In this document: in pieces, positions 52,339-59,555 of the stretch | How the letters are laid out: every line of letters starts with the position of its first letter | Numbering within the stretch: the first letter of the stretch is position 1 | Source of the DNA: Rhodothermus profundi | GTDB taxonomy: Bacteria; Bacteroidota; Rhodothermia; Rhodothermales; Rhodothermaceae | Reading direction: 5' to 3' | DNA: 64,000 nt | Assembly: GCF_900142415.1 (NCBI RefSeq) | Contig: NZ_FRAU01000001.1 | Span: 613,246 to 677,245 of the forward strand | The notes under the pieces: model-generated | Database searches by the model: none | Told to the model about the DNA's origin: nothing | The model's input: the letters and a program-made list of their open reading frames with translations, nothing else | Program-made: the position numbers and the translations under genes

Positions 52339-53514
52339 TCAGGCCAGGCCCAGCGTCAGGGGGTCGTCCAGCGCCGGCACAAGGTGTTCGGGCGCCTGGC
52401 CGTGCATGGCCTCGCGCAGGGCAGCGGCCAGCACGCTCAGCACCAGGAACGGCTGCACATTCCGTTCAATAAGATCCAGTGCTTCTTCGAGCAAACGGGC
52501 CATGCCCTCCAGGTCGGCTTCGGGAAGATTTTGACAGAAGCGTTGGATGGCTTCCTGCTGATCCAGGTTGACCAGGGGAGCCTGCTCCCCGATCGTCCGA
52601 AACAGGACCAGGTCGCGCACCCACCCCAGCATAAGCTGCAACAGCCCCTTGAGGCGTTCGCGCCCCAGCGTGCTCAGTTGCTCCAGCAGATCGACCAGGG
52701 CTTCGCTGTGGAAGCGGTAGGCCTGGCGCAGAAAAGTCAGCGCCTGCTCGCGGTCAGCCTGGAGCACTTCGTTTTCGAGCAGGTCAAGGGCCCGACTGTA
52801 GGAACCGTCGGCCATACGGGCCAGCATCACGGCCCGCGCTTCGTCTACCCCTTCCCGCACCATGAGCGCCTGTGCGATGGCTTCGGCGGGCAGCGGATCG
52901 AACCGGAGGTGCTGGCAACGGGATCGAATCGTAGGCAGCAAAAGATCTGGGCGAGAAGTGGTGAGGATGAAAACCGTCTGTGGCCCTGGCTCTTCCAGCA
53001 ACTTCAGAAAGGCGTTGGCCGCCTCAACGCGCATCCGGTCGGCATCAATCAGGATCGCCACCTTGTAGCGTCCTTCCAGCGGTTTAAAGCTGACGCTGCG
53101 CCGAAGCGATTCGTTGATGCGAGCGACCGAGTAAAAGGCCTGCTTGTTGGAGACCCGGGTCGGGTCGTCCAGCACAGGCCGGCGCACGTAGTCCACGGTG
53201 GCATAGGGTTGCGCGGCCAGTCGTTGCAGGCGTTCGTAGAGGTCGTCCGGGTCGGCATCGCTGGGGTGCGGTAGCATGACCTGCACGTCCGGGTGGATCA
53301 GCCGCTGCACCTTGGTGCAGGGCACGCAGTGGCCGCATGGATCGTTGCCGCCCTGCGCACACTGCAACGCCTGGGTGAACGTCAACGCAGCCGCCCGCTT
53401 GCCCGTGCCGTCGGGGCCGTAGAACAGATAGGCGTGCGCCACGCGCTGCTGCGCCAACGCCCGGCGCAACGCTTCGACAATGCGCTCCTGTCCGATAATG
53501 CGATCCCAGCCCAT
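52339..53514 (-). CDS. holB: DNA polymerase III subunit delta' (clamp loader)
   Basis: About 391 residues from ATG 53514 (MGWDRIIGQERIVEALRRAL); a start 6 codons earlier is possible. AAA+ features: Walker A FYGPDGTGKRAA and a zinc module Cys-x8-Cys-x2-Cys-x2-Cys (CAQGGNDPCGHCVPC), then ILTTSRPDLLLPTIRSRCQ as the Walker B/sensor region. It is the delta-prime arm of the clamp loader that places the sliding clamp on DNA. delta-prime and DnaX/gamma resemble each other, but DnaX would be longer and RicT neighbourhood supports HolB. It is 71 nt upstream of ricT. Confidence 0.9.
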   Translation of the reverse strand: MGWDRIIGQERIVEALRRALAQQRVAHAYLFYGPDGTGKRAAALTFTQALQCAQGGNDPCGHCVPCTKVQRLIHPDVQVMLPHPSDADPDDLYERLQRLAAQPYATVDYVRRPVLDDPTRVSNKQAFYSVARINESLRRSVSFKPLEGRYKVAILIDADRMRVEAANAFLKLLEEPGPQTVFILTTSRPDLLLPTIRSRCQHLRFDPLPAEAIAQALMVREGVDEARAVMLARMADGSYSRALDLLENEVLQADREQALTFLRQAYRFHSEALVDLLEQLSTLGRERLKGLLQLMLGWVRDLVLFRTIGEQAPLVNLDQQEAIQRFCQNLPEADLEGMARLLEEALDLIERNVQPFLVLSVLAAALREAMHGQAPEHLVPALDDPLTLGLA

Positions 53515-53589
53515 GGATCTGTTGTTTTGCACGCTATTAACGGGACGAGGGGAAACAAAGTGCCCGGCTTGCTCATTGGGTAAGAGGCG

Positions 53590-53621
53590 TTGCGCGCAGG
53601 CGGTCTCCCACCGTAATTTTG
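53590..53621 (+). promoter_or_regulatory. Bacteroidota-type promoter of tRNA-Met
   Basis: TTG (53590-53592) and TAATTTTG (53614-53621), a full TAnnTTTG match, lie 21 nt apart. The tRNA begins 13 nt downstream, the expected distance for a -7 element. Confidence 0.6.
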
Positions 53622-53634
53622 GCGTAACGTTTCT

Positions 53635-53711
53635 GGCGCGGTAGCTCAGTCGGTTAGAGCGTCGGATTCATAACCCGGAGGTCGAGGGTTCGAATCCCTC
53701 CCGCGCCACCA
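53635..53711 (+). tRNA. tRNA-Met (CAT), CCA encoded
   Basis: Acceptor GGCGCGG with CCGCGCC, D-stem GCTC/GAGC, anticodon loop TTCATAA (anticodon CAT), T-stem GAGGG/CCCTC with TTCGAAT, discriminator A and genomic CCA. The first pair is G-C, so it is not the initiator; elongator Met is likely, and Ile2 with lysidine is the alternative for a CAT anticodon. A terminator follows at once. Confidence 0.9.
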
Positions 53712-53715
53712 GAAG

Positions 53716-53745
53716 AAAGCGTCCCGACGTCGGGGCGCTTTCTTT
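53716..53745 (+). terminator. Rho-independent terminator of tRNA-Met
   Basis: AAAGCGTCCCGA pairs with TCGGGGCGCTTT (12 bp including one G-T pair) and is followed by CTTT. It starts four bases after the CCA end. Confidence 0.8.
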
Positions 53746-54151
53746 GTTGCCGCTCCCCTACAGGTGCAGAGGACGCTTTCGGGATCGCCTCCCATCGCCT
53801 GGCCTTCAAAACGACCCTGCACCCGGAGCGTATCAAACAAATACAAACGGCTCCTCGGGGCAAACTCAGGCAGCGGCCTCCTCTACCGCGCGGCGTAGCG
53901 GCGCGACAGGCATGTCCGGATCGCAGGTCAGGCCCTGCCGTACGAAGATGCGGTAAAAAGACACAGTTGGTCAGGCCAATACAGGCCCCTTCAATGGGAA
54001 AGGGGCGGCCATTGTAGCTGGGCTGTAGACAGCGAGGGCGGCACCGACAGCACGACGAAAAGCTCGTCGGCCTCGAGCAGCAGGCAGCCGCTCAGGAAGG
54101 CTGGCAGGCAGCAGGCGGCCCGCAGCAGGCAACGGGCTCGCATGGCTGTTG
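53746..54151. other. Gap with decayed minus-strand coding remnants
   Basis: No intact gene is supported. On the minus strand, 53991-54143 could encode a 50-residue peptide with a lipobox-like FLSGC. Just downstream, two adjacent frames read like one broken protein end: FPIEGACIGLTNCVF in one frame and FYRIFVRQGLTCDPDM in the next, before a stop near 53869. This looks like a frameshifted relic, but I cannot name the family. The long frame antisense to tRNA-Met is an artefact. Confidence 0.35.
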
Positions 54152-54889
54152 TCACAGCGTGCGCACCTCTACGCGCAGGCAATCTTTGCCTTCCCGCCAG
54201 CAGCGGTAGACGGTCTCCCACAGCACGACCGGCACCCGAAACCGCCCCTGAAAATGCAACTTCGCATTCGGATACCGACTCCAACCCGGATCCCAACCCA
54301 CCGGCGAAACGACCACTTCAAACCGCCCCTCGTAAAACACCAGCAGAAACGGCTCGGTCTGCACCGTGTCGATCCGGCTGAAGCGCACCCAGCTCCGCAA
54401 CGAATCCTCCCGCGCAATCCAGTAGTTTGTCAACCTGACATCCCCTTCACTCTCGCCAAATGAACCCATTCTTCCCAGAGAAGACTCCGGCCATCTTCCC
54501 TGCGCCACGAATTTCCTGAGGTAGGGATCCGTGTTGAACAGGTAATAGGTCGTGTCTACACGCGGCGGCCTTGCCCAGACGTCAAGAGTCAGTTTGGCTT
54601 CATAGAAAGGCAGCGCGGGCGTGGGATCGCGCAGCACGAACTCCAACATAAGGTAAGGGGGCGGTAGGGTTCCGGGGCCGAAAGCTTCCGGCGGCCGCAG
54701 CTCGATCATCCCACGGGCCGAATTCGGCCGCCAGGGCCGACCGTCCAGACAGATGAACGCATAGGCCACAGGCCCCTCCGGCGGCACCACCAGCTCCGGC
54801 CGGCGACAGCGCAAATCCTCCGGACTTTGCGCCTCCAGCAAGCTACACCCCCACCACATCACCACGACCAGCAACCAACCCTTCCGCAT
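54152..54889 (-). CDS. Exported hypothetical protein, 245 aa
   Basis: Signal peptide at about 1-21 (RKGWLLVVVMWWGCSLLEAQ); the Cys in WWGC could be a poor lipobox. The mature part is rich in Pro, Arg and aromatic residues with beta-strand patterning (YLMLEFVLRD, EAKLTLDVWAR, RFEVVVSPVGWDPGW). It has no motif I recognise and no T9SS-like C-terminal domain. It likely acts in the periplasm or at the surface. It lies beside the remnants of at least one other exported protein (54968-55275), so the locus may be a decaying group of secreted proteins. Confidence 0.65.
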   Translation of the reverse strand: MRKGWLLVVVMWWGCSLLEAQSPEDLRCRRPELVVPPEGPVAYAFICLDGRPWRPNSARGMIELRPPEAFGPGTLPPPYLMLEFVLRDPTPALPFYEAKLTLDVWARPPRVDTTYYLFNTDPYLRKFVAQGRWPESSLGRMGSFGESEGDVRLTNYWIAREDSLRSWVRFSRIDTVQTEPFLLVFYEGRFEVVVSPVGWDPGWSRYPNAKLHFQGRFRVPVVLWETVYRCWREGKDCLRVEVRTL

Positions 54890-54967
54890 CGCTTCCTACA
54901 GCGGTGGATTCAAAACAAACCAAACAAAACGCGGAGGAACCCACGCCGGCCCCTCCGCAGCCCCTAC

Positions 54968-55275
54968 CTACCGAACCCGCGTGATCGACTGCGTCAACGT
55001 GCGACCACCAGCCCGCAACACCACCACATAACGACCCGCCGGCCACGAGCCCGTCGCCAGCACCACCCGATGCCAGCCCGCCTCCATGCGACCCGGCCAA
55101 CGTATCCCCTGGAGGTGGCAGTCCATGGGCAGTCGTTGCTGAGCCTGCGGCTTAAGAGCTTCTATGGTCAGGGGTGGGCTTCAACGAGCGGGACTGGCTG
55201 CGCCTGAAGCGTGCCTGGGCTCAGCCGCCAGCATCCCGGCAGAAGCATGGAGAGGATAAGCCGAGTGCGTCTCAT
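54968..55275 (-). pseudogene. Remnant of a secreted protein: signal peptide joined to a T9SS-like C-terminal domain
   Basis: The minus-strand frame from ATG 55275 encodes a signal peptide (MRRTRLILSMLLPGCWRLSP, then GTLQAQ) and stops after EAHP. In another frame, from just there to the stop at 54968, the sequence reads MEAGWHRVVLATGSWPAGRY followed by VVVLRAGGRTLTQSITRVR. That ending resembles the Por_Secre_tail/T9SS type A sorting domain (G-x-Y-x-V-x2-R-x-G-G). Only about 100 codons lie between start and end, and the frame breaks, so the large middle of a T9SS cargo gene appears deleted. The region 54890-55451 holds no other gene I can support. Confidence 0.6.
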
Positions 55276-55451
55276 GGCTTCTTCCGTTTTCGGTTGATGA
55301 AGGGTTTTTCGGTCAACCGAGAACGGCCGGTGACGGAAAGGGTCACCACGTCGCCGTGGTATACTAAAGAAATAACCTTTTGCCCGCTCTGCCAAGAGGT
55401 TTCAAAGGGCATCTAAGCGCTGCTTGCTGCACGCAGCCTGCTACAGAGGCC

Positions 55452-57575
55452 TCATGCTGCCTGCATGGCTTCGGCTTCGGCCACCACTTTCTCCTGCACG
55501 TGGCGCGGCATGGGTTCGTAGTGGCTGAAGCGGGCCCGGTGAATGCCGCGTCCCTGCGTGAGCGAGCGCAGCGTGGTGGCGTAGCGGTAGAGTTCCGCCT
55601 CGGGCACGTAGGCCTTGATCTTCTGGAAAACACCCTCCATTTCGATGCCCTGAATGCGGGCGCGGCGCGTGTTCAGATCGCCCATCACATCGCCGGTAAA
55701 GGTATCGGGTACGATCACTTCCACCTCGTCAATGGGCTCCAGCAGCACCGGTTGCGCCTTCTTGAAGGCCTCTCGGAAGGCCATGCGGGCGGCTGTCTTA
55801 AAAGCGGCCTCGTTGGAGTCGACCGGATGCATGCCCCCATGATAGATGATCACGCGCACATCGCCCACCGGGTAGCCGGCAATCGGGCCGTTCTGCATGG
55901 CCTCCAACACGCCTTTCTGGATGGCACCGAAGAAGCGTTTCATGTCGATGACGCCGCCCACGATGGCATCGACGAAGTGCACGCGGGCGCCCCAGTTTGT
56001 TTCGACGGTCACTTCACCCCGCACGGTAATGTCGGAAGGCGGCTCGAACGGCTCCGTCAGCGGCTCCACATGAATGGAAATGTCGGCGAACTGTCCGGCT
56101 CCCCCTGTCTGTTTCTTGTGGCGGTACGAGGTGCGCGCGCTGGTCTGGATCGTCTCTCGGTAGGCCACTTTGGGTTTGACAAACTCCACCTCCACGCCGA
56201 AGCGGTTCTTCAACCGGAAGCGGGCAATTTCCAGGTGCATCTCGCCCTGTCCGGCCAGCACGATCTGGCGCAGCAGCGGATCCTGGATAATTTGCAGCGA
56301 CGGATCTTCCTCGACGAGCTGGTGCAGCCCCTGCATCATTTTGTCTTCATCGCCCTCCCGTAGCGGACGGACGGCCACCGCGTAGCGCGGCTCAGGGAAC
56401 GCGATAGGCGGCAGCACAAAAGACGTCCCTTTGGGCCGGAGCGTATTGTTGGTGTGCGTGTCGCGCAGCTTGACCGTGGCCCCCAGATCGCCGGCCACCA
56501 TCCGCGGGACTGCCTCCCGCTCGCGTCCATTCATGGCGTAGAGCGCGCCCAGGCGTTCCACCGTGCCCGTCTGAGCATTTTCCAGGTCCAGTCCCTGCTC
56601 TAGCGTACCAGAGTAGACCCGGAAATAGGAAAAGTCGCCCACATGCTGCTCGGCCATCGTGCGGAAAATGAAGGCGACGGGCGGTCCTGAGGGGTCAGGC
56701 GCCAGCGTACCGCCATCTGCCAGCTTCGCAGGAGGCATATCGGCAGGCGAGGGCGCCACGTTAACCAGAAAGCTCAGCAGCCGCGAAATGCCAATGACTT
56801 CGGTGGCGCTCACCACGAAGATCGGGAAGAGCTGCCGGCGGATCATAGCCGCCCGCAACCCCTTGCGCATTTCATCCTCGGTAAGCGTCCCCTTTTCAAA
56901 GTACAGCTCCATCAGGCCTTCATCGTTTTCCGCAATGTCTTCGATGAGTGCCGTGTGGAGCGCTTCTGCTTCCTCCTGAAAGGCCGGGTCAATCTCACGC
57001 TCTTCCGGCTGCAGGCTCCCTTTCGGGTAGGTGAGCTGCTTCATATGGAGCACGTCAATAATCGAGCGCGTACCCGTGCCTGCCGGAATCTGCACCACGG
57101 TGGCCCCGCGTCCGAACCGCTCTTTGATCTGCGCCACCAGCGTTCGGAAATCAGACTCAGCCCGGTCCAGGTGGTTGACCACGAACATGGACGGAATTTG
57201 CTGCTCGCGGCCGTATTCCCAGGCCAGCTCTGTACCTACCTGGACGCCTTCCACCGCATTCATCACGTAGATGGCCAGATCGGCTACCCGGAGCGCGGCC
57301 AGCACCTCTCCGACAAAGTCCGGATAGCCCGGCGTGTCGAGCACGTTGATTTTATGATCCTGCCAGGGGACGTGCAGCAGCGATGTAAAGACCGACATGC
57401 CGCGCTCCTTTTCACTGGGGTGATAGTCGCTGACTGTATTGCCTTCTTCGATGGATCCCATGCGCGAGATGACGCCGGCCGTGTAGAGCATAGCTTCGGC
57501 CAGCATGGTTTTGCCGCTTCCCTGATGGCCGACCAGCGCAACGTTACGAATGTGCGTGGCTTCGTAGACGCTCAT
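55452..57575 (-). CDS. EF-G-2-like translational GTPase
   Basis: 707 residues from ATG 57575 (MSVYEATHIRNVALVGHQGS; frame open further upstream). G1 is GHQGSGKT, G2 is RGMSVFTS, G3 reads DTPGYPDF where EF-G has DTPGHVDF, and G4 reads NHLDRA in place of NKMD. The catalytic His is therefore Tyr, as in Thermus EF-G-2 (DAPGYGDF). Domains II-V follow, with VEFVKPKVAYRETIQ of domain IV and IEMEGVFQKIKAYVP-type domain V. Thermus EF-G-2 binds ribosomes and hydrolyses GTP but its role is unclear. The housekeeping fusA is expected elsewhere with rpsL/rpsG. A promoter lies about 100 nt upstream. Confidence 0.88.
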   Translation of the reverse strand: MSVYEATHIRNVALVGHQGSGKTMLAEAMLYTAGVISRMGSIEEGNTVSDYHPSEKERGMSVFTSLLHVPWQDHKINVLDTPGYPDFVGEVLAALRVADLAIYVMNAVEGVQVGTELAWEYGREQQIPSMFVVNHLDRAESDFRTLVAQIKERFGRGATVVQIPAGTGTRSIIDVLHMKQLTYPKGSLQPEEREIDPAFQEEAEALHTALIEDIAENDEGLMELYFEKGTLTEDEMRKGLRAAMIRRQLFPIFVVSATEVIGISRLLSFLVNVAPSPADMPPAKLADGGTLAPDPSGPPVAFIFRTMAEQHVGDFSYFRVYSGTLEQGLDLENAQTGTVERLGALYAMNGREREAVPRMVAGDLGATVKLRDTHTNNTLRPKGTSFVLPPIAFPEPRYAVAVRPLREGDEDKMMQGLHQLVEEDPSLQIIQDPLLRQIVLAGQGEMHLEIARFRLKNRFGVEVEFVKPKVAYRETIQTSARTSYRHKKQTGGAGQFADISIHVEPLTEPFEPPSDITVRGEVTVETNWGARVHFVDAIVGGVIDMKRFFGAIQKGVLEAMQNGPIAGYPVGDVRVIIYHGGMHPVDSNEAAFKTAARMAFREAFKKAQPVLLEPIDEVEVIVPDTFTGDVMGDLNTRRARIQGIEMEGVFQKIKAYVPEAELYRYATTLRSLTQGRGIHRARFSHYEPMPRHVQEKVVAEAEAMQAA

Positions 57576-57674
57576 AGGCACCTCCTGCTGGTTTAAACCG
57601 GGCATAAAGCGCTTCCACAGGCGCCTTACCCCCGGCTGTTTTCGGAAAAGAACCGCCCCGTCCGGGTTTTGTTT

Positions 57675-57702
57675 AAGATACAAGCGAATCCGAAATAGTC
57701 AA
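57675..57702 (-). promoter_or_regulatory. Probable promoter of the EF-G-2-like gene
   Basis: On the minus strand TTGACT (57697-57702), 16 nt, then TATCTT (57675-57680). The leader to ATG 57575 would be about 95 nt. The element lies directly beside the divergent tsaB start. Confidence 0.55.
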
Positions 57703-57714
57703 GCCGATCGCTGC

Positions 57715-58449
57715 ATGAAACCACTACTTCTGGCGTTAGAAACCGCCACAGACGTGTGCAGCGTGGCCCTGTTTGCCGGCGAAACGCTATGCTTCGAGGC
57801 CATCCTGCAGCGCGGGCGCATCCACGCCGAACAGCTTGTTCCGCTGATTGCCAACGCGTTGGAACGCTGCGAGCGGCAGGCGGCCGAGCTGGACGCGGTG
57901 GCGGTCTCCATGGGACCGGGCTCCTATACGGGACTTCGAGTGGGAGTCAGCACGGCCAAAGGACTGGTCGAAGCAACAGGGGCGCGCCTCATCGGCGTAC
58001 CTACCCTGGAGGCACTGGCCGCTTCCGTCATCCCTTTTGCCGAACCCCACGATCTTGTGGTGCCGCTACTTAACTCACGCCGCACCGAAGTGTACGCGGC
58101 CATTTACCGCATCACACCCGATGCCACGCTGCACCCCCTGGCTGCTCCCGCCGCGCTGGAAGCTGCTTCGGTTCCTGAATGGCTTCCCTCTATTGAGGCT
58201 TCCCATCACACGTGGCTGGTAGGCGAAGGCGTGCAGCGCGTGTCGGCACATCTGCCGGAAGATTCAACAACCCTTCGCCTGCTTGATCCCGCTCAGCATT
58301 CCCTGCGCGCTTTCTGGGTGGGATGGCTCGGCCTGGCCCGCTACCGGGCCGAACGCTTTGAGGAGGTAGCCACCTTTGAGCCCTTCTACCTGAAGGATTT
58401 TGTGGCAAAGCCGTATCGGCACGCACCGGCCCCTTCCCTTTCCTCCTGA
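57715..58449 (+). CDS. tsaB: tRNA threonylcarbamoyladenosine biosynthesis protein TsaB
   Basis: 244 residues. ASKHA-fold start LLLALETATDVCSVALFAGE, then RIHAEQLVPLIANAL and the signature VSMGPGSYTGLRVGVSTAKG. TsaB is the non-catalytic partner of TsaD in making t6A37 on ANN-decoding tRNAs. The C-terminal third (EEVATFEPFYLKDFVAKPY) is typical, with the Bacteroidota-like P-x-YLK-F ending. It is followed 47 nt later by accD on the same strand and is divergent from the EF-G-2 gene. Confidence 0.94.
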   Translation: MKPLLLALETATDVCSVALFAGETLCFEAILQRGRIHAEQLVPLIANALERCERQAAELDAVAVSMGPGSYTGLRVGVSTAKGLVEATGARLIGVPTLEALAASVIPFAEPHDLVVPLLNSRRTEVYAAIYRITPDATLHPLAAPAALEAASVPEWLPSIEASHHTWLVGEGVQRVSAHLPEDSTTLRLLDPAQHSLRAFWVGWLGLARYRAERFEEVATFEPFYLKDFVAKPYRHAPAPSLSS

Positions 58450-58496
58450 ATTTTTGTATGCTACCAATCCTCCCCCAACGAGTGTAACGCAACATC

Positions 58497-59378
58497 ATGG
58501 CCTGGTTTAAGCGCAAAACGCAGGGGATCCTGACGTCACGCGACCAGCAGATGGACGTGCCGGAGGGGCAGTGGGAAAAGTGTCCGCAATGCGCGCATAT
58601 TCTTCACCGCCGTGAGCTGACCGAGCATGCGCGGGTATGTCCCAAGTGCGGGCACCATTTCCCGATGACCAGCCTTGAATACTTTCAGCTTATTTTCGAC
58701 GAAGGCCGTTTTACGCTACATGATCAGCATCTAACGTCGGATGACCCCCTGGAATTTGTTGATCGCAAACCCTACCCGGCCCGCGTCGAAGAGGCCCATC
58801 GCAAAACAGGCCTGAACGAAGCCGCCCAGCGCGCTACCGGCACCATAGGTGGCCATCCCCTTTCGGCAGCTGCCCTGGACTTTCGCTTCATTGGCGGCTC
58901 AATGGGCTCCGTCGTGGGCGAAATTGTCGCCCGCGCCATCCAGACCGCTTATGCGGAACGTATTCCGCTGCTGATCATCTCGCAGAGCGGTGGCGCCCGC
59001 ATGATGGAAGGGATTCTCAGTCTGATGCAGATGGCCAAGACGGCCGCTTTGCTCACGCGGCTCGATGAAGTGCGCATGCCCTATATCTCCCTCATGACCA
59101 ATCCGACCACAGGCGGCGTTACCGCTTCATTTGCCATGCTGGGAGATATCAATCTGGCCGAGCCTGGCGCATTGATCGGTTTTGCCGGCCCGCGTGTCAT
59201 TCGCCAGGCCGTAGGGCAGGACCTGCCTCCCGGCTTTCAGAGCGCTGAATTCCTGCGAGAACACGGTTTTCTGGATGACATTGTAGACCGCCGCCAGCTC
59301 CGCCGCTACCTGATTCACCTGCTTGATCTGTTACTGGAATCTCATTCCCCCTTGCCCACCCCCCCATCGACATCGTAG
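58497..59378 (+). CDS. accD: Acetyl-CoA carboxylase carboxyltransferase subunit beta
   Basis: 293 residues. The zinc ribbon has Cys29, Cys32, Cys48 and Cys51 (KCPQCAHILH ... CPKCGHHF), then the crotonase-like carboxyltransferase domain with GGSMGSVVGEIV, ISQSGGARMMEGILSLMQMA and NPTTGGVTASFAMLGD. With AccA it moves CO2 from biotin to acetyl-CoA, giving malonyl-CoA for fatty-acid synthesis. accA is not adjacent. The next gene is sprA after about 180 nt of spacer. Complete and typical. Confidence 0.96.
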   Translation: MAWFKRKTQGILTSRDQQMDVPEGQWEKCPQCAHILHRRELTEHARVCPKCGHHFPMTSLEYFQLIFDEGRFTLHDQHLTSDDPLEFVDRKPYPARVEEAHRKTGLNEAAQRATGTIGGHPLSAAALDFRFIGGSMGSVVGEIVARAIQTAYAERIPLLIISQSGGARMMEGILSLMQMAKTAALLTRLDEVRMPYISLMTNPTTGGVTASFAMLGDINLAEPGALIGFAGPRVIRQAVGQDLPPGFQSAEFLREHGFLDDIVDRRQLRRYLIHLLDLLLESHSPLPTPPSTS

Positions 59379-59555
59379 CTTTACAAATGGTCTGTTTTTT
59401 GTTTTCCGGCATGCAGGTAACCCCAACCCGCTGGAGACGGATCGCTCAAGCGCTACCACCTCGGACATTCCTCACATAACGTCATCCGCATCCCTCCCCG
59501 AGGAGAAGGGAGAGGTATTCATGGTGTGGGAAGAACGTACCCTGTCCGGTTCATT

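Noticed and set aside
52273-53274. 333-codon plus-strand open frame
   Set aside because: Antisense to holB; composition is that of a complement, no motif.
53646-53863. Minus-strand frames with RGRDSNPRPPGYESDALT
   Set aside because: Antisense to tRNA-Met; a common spurious annotation.
55380-56363. 327-codon plus-strand open frame
   Set aside because: Antisense to the EF-G-2-like gene.
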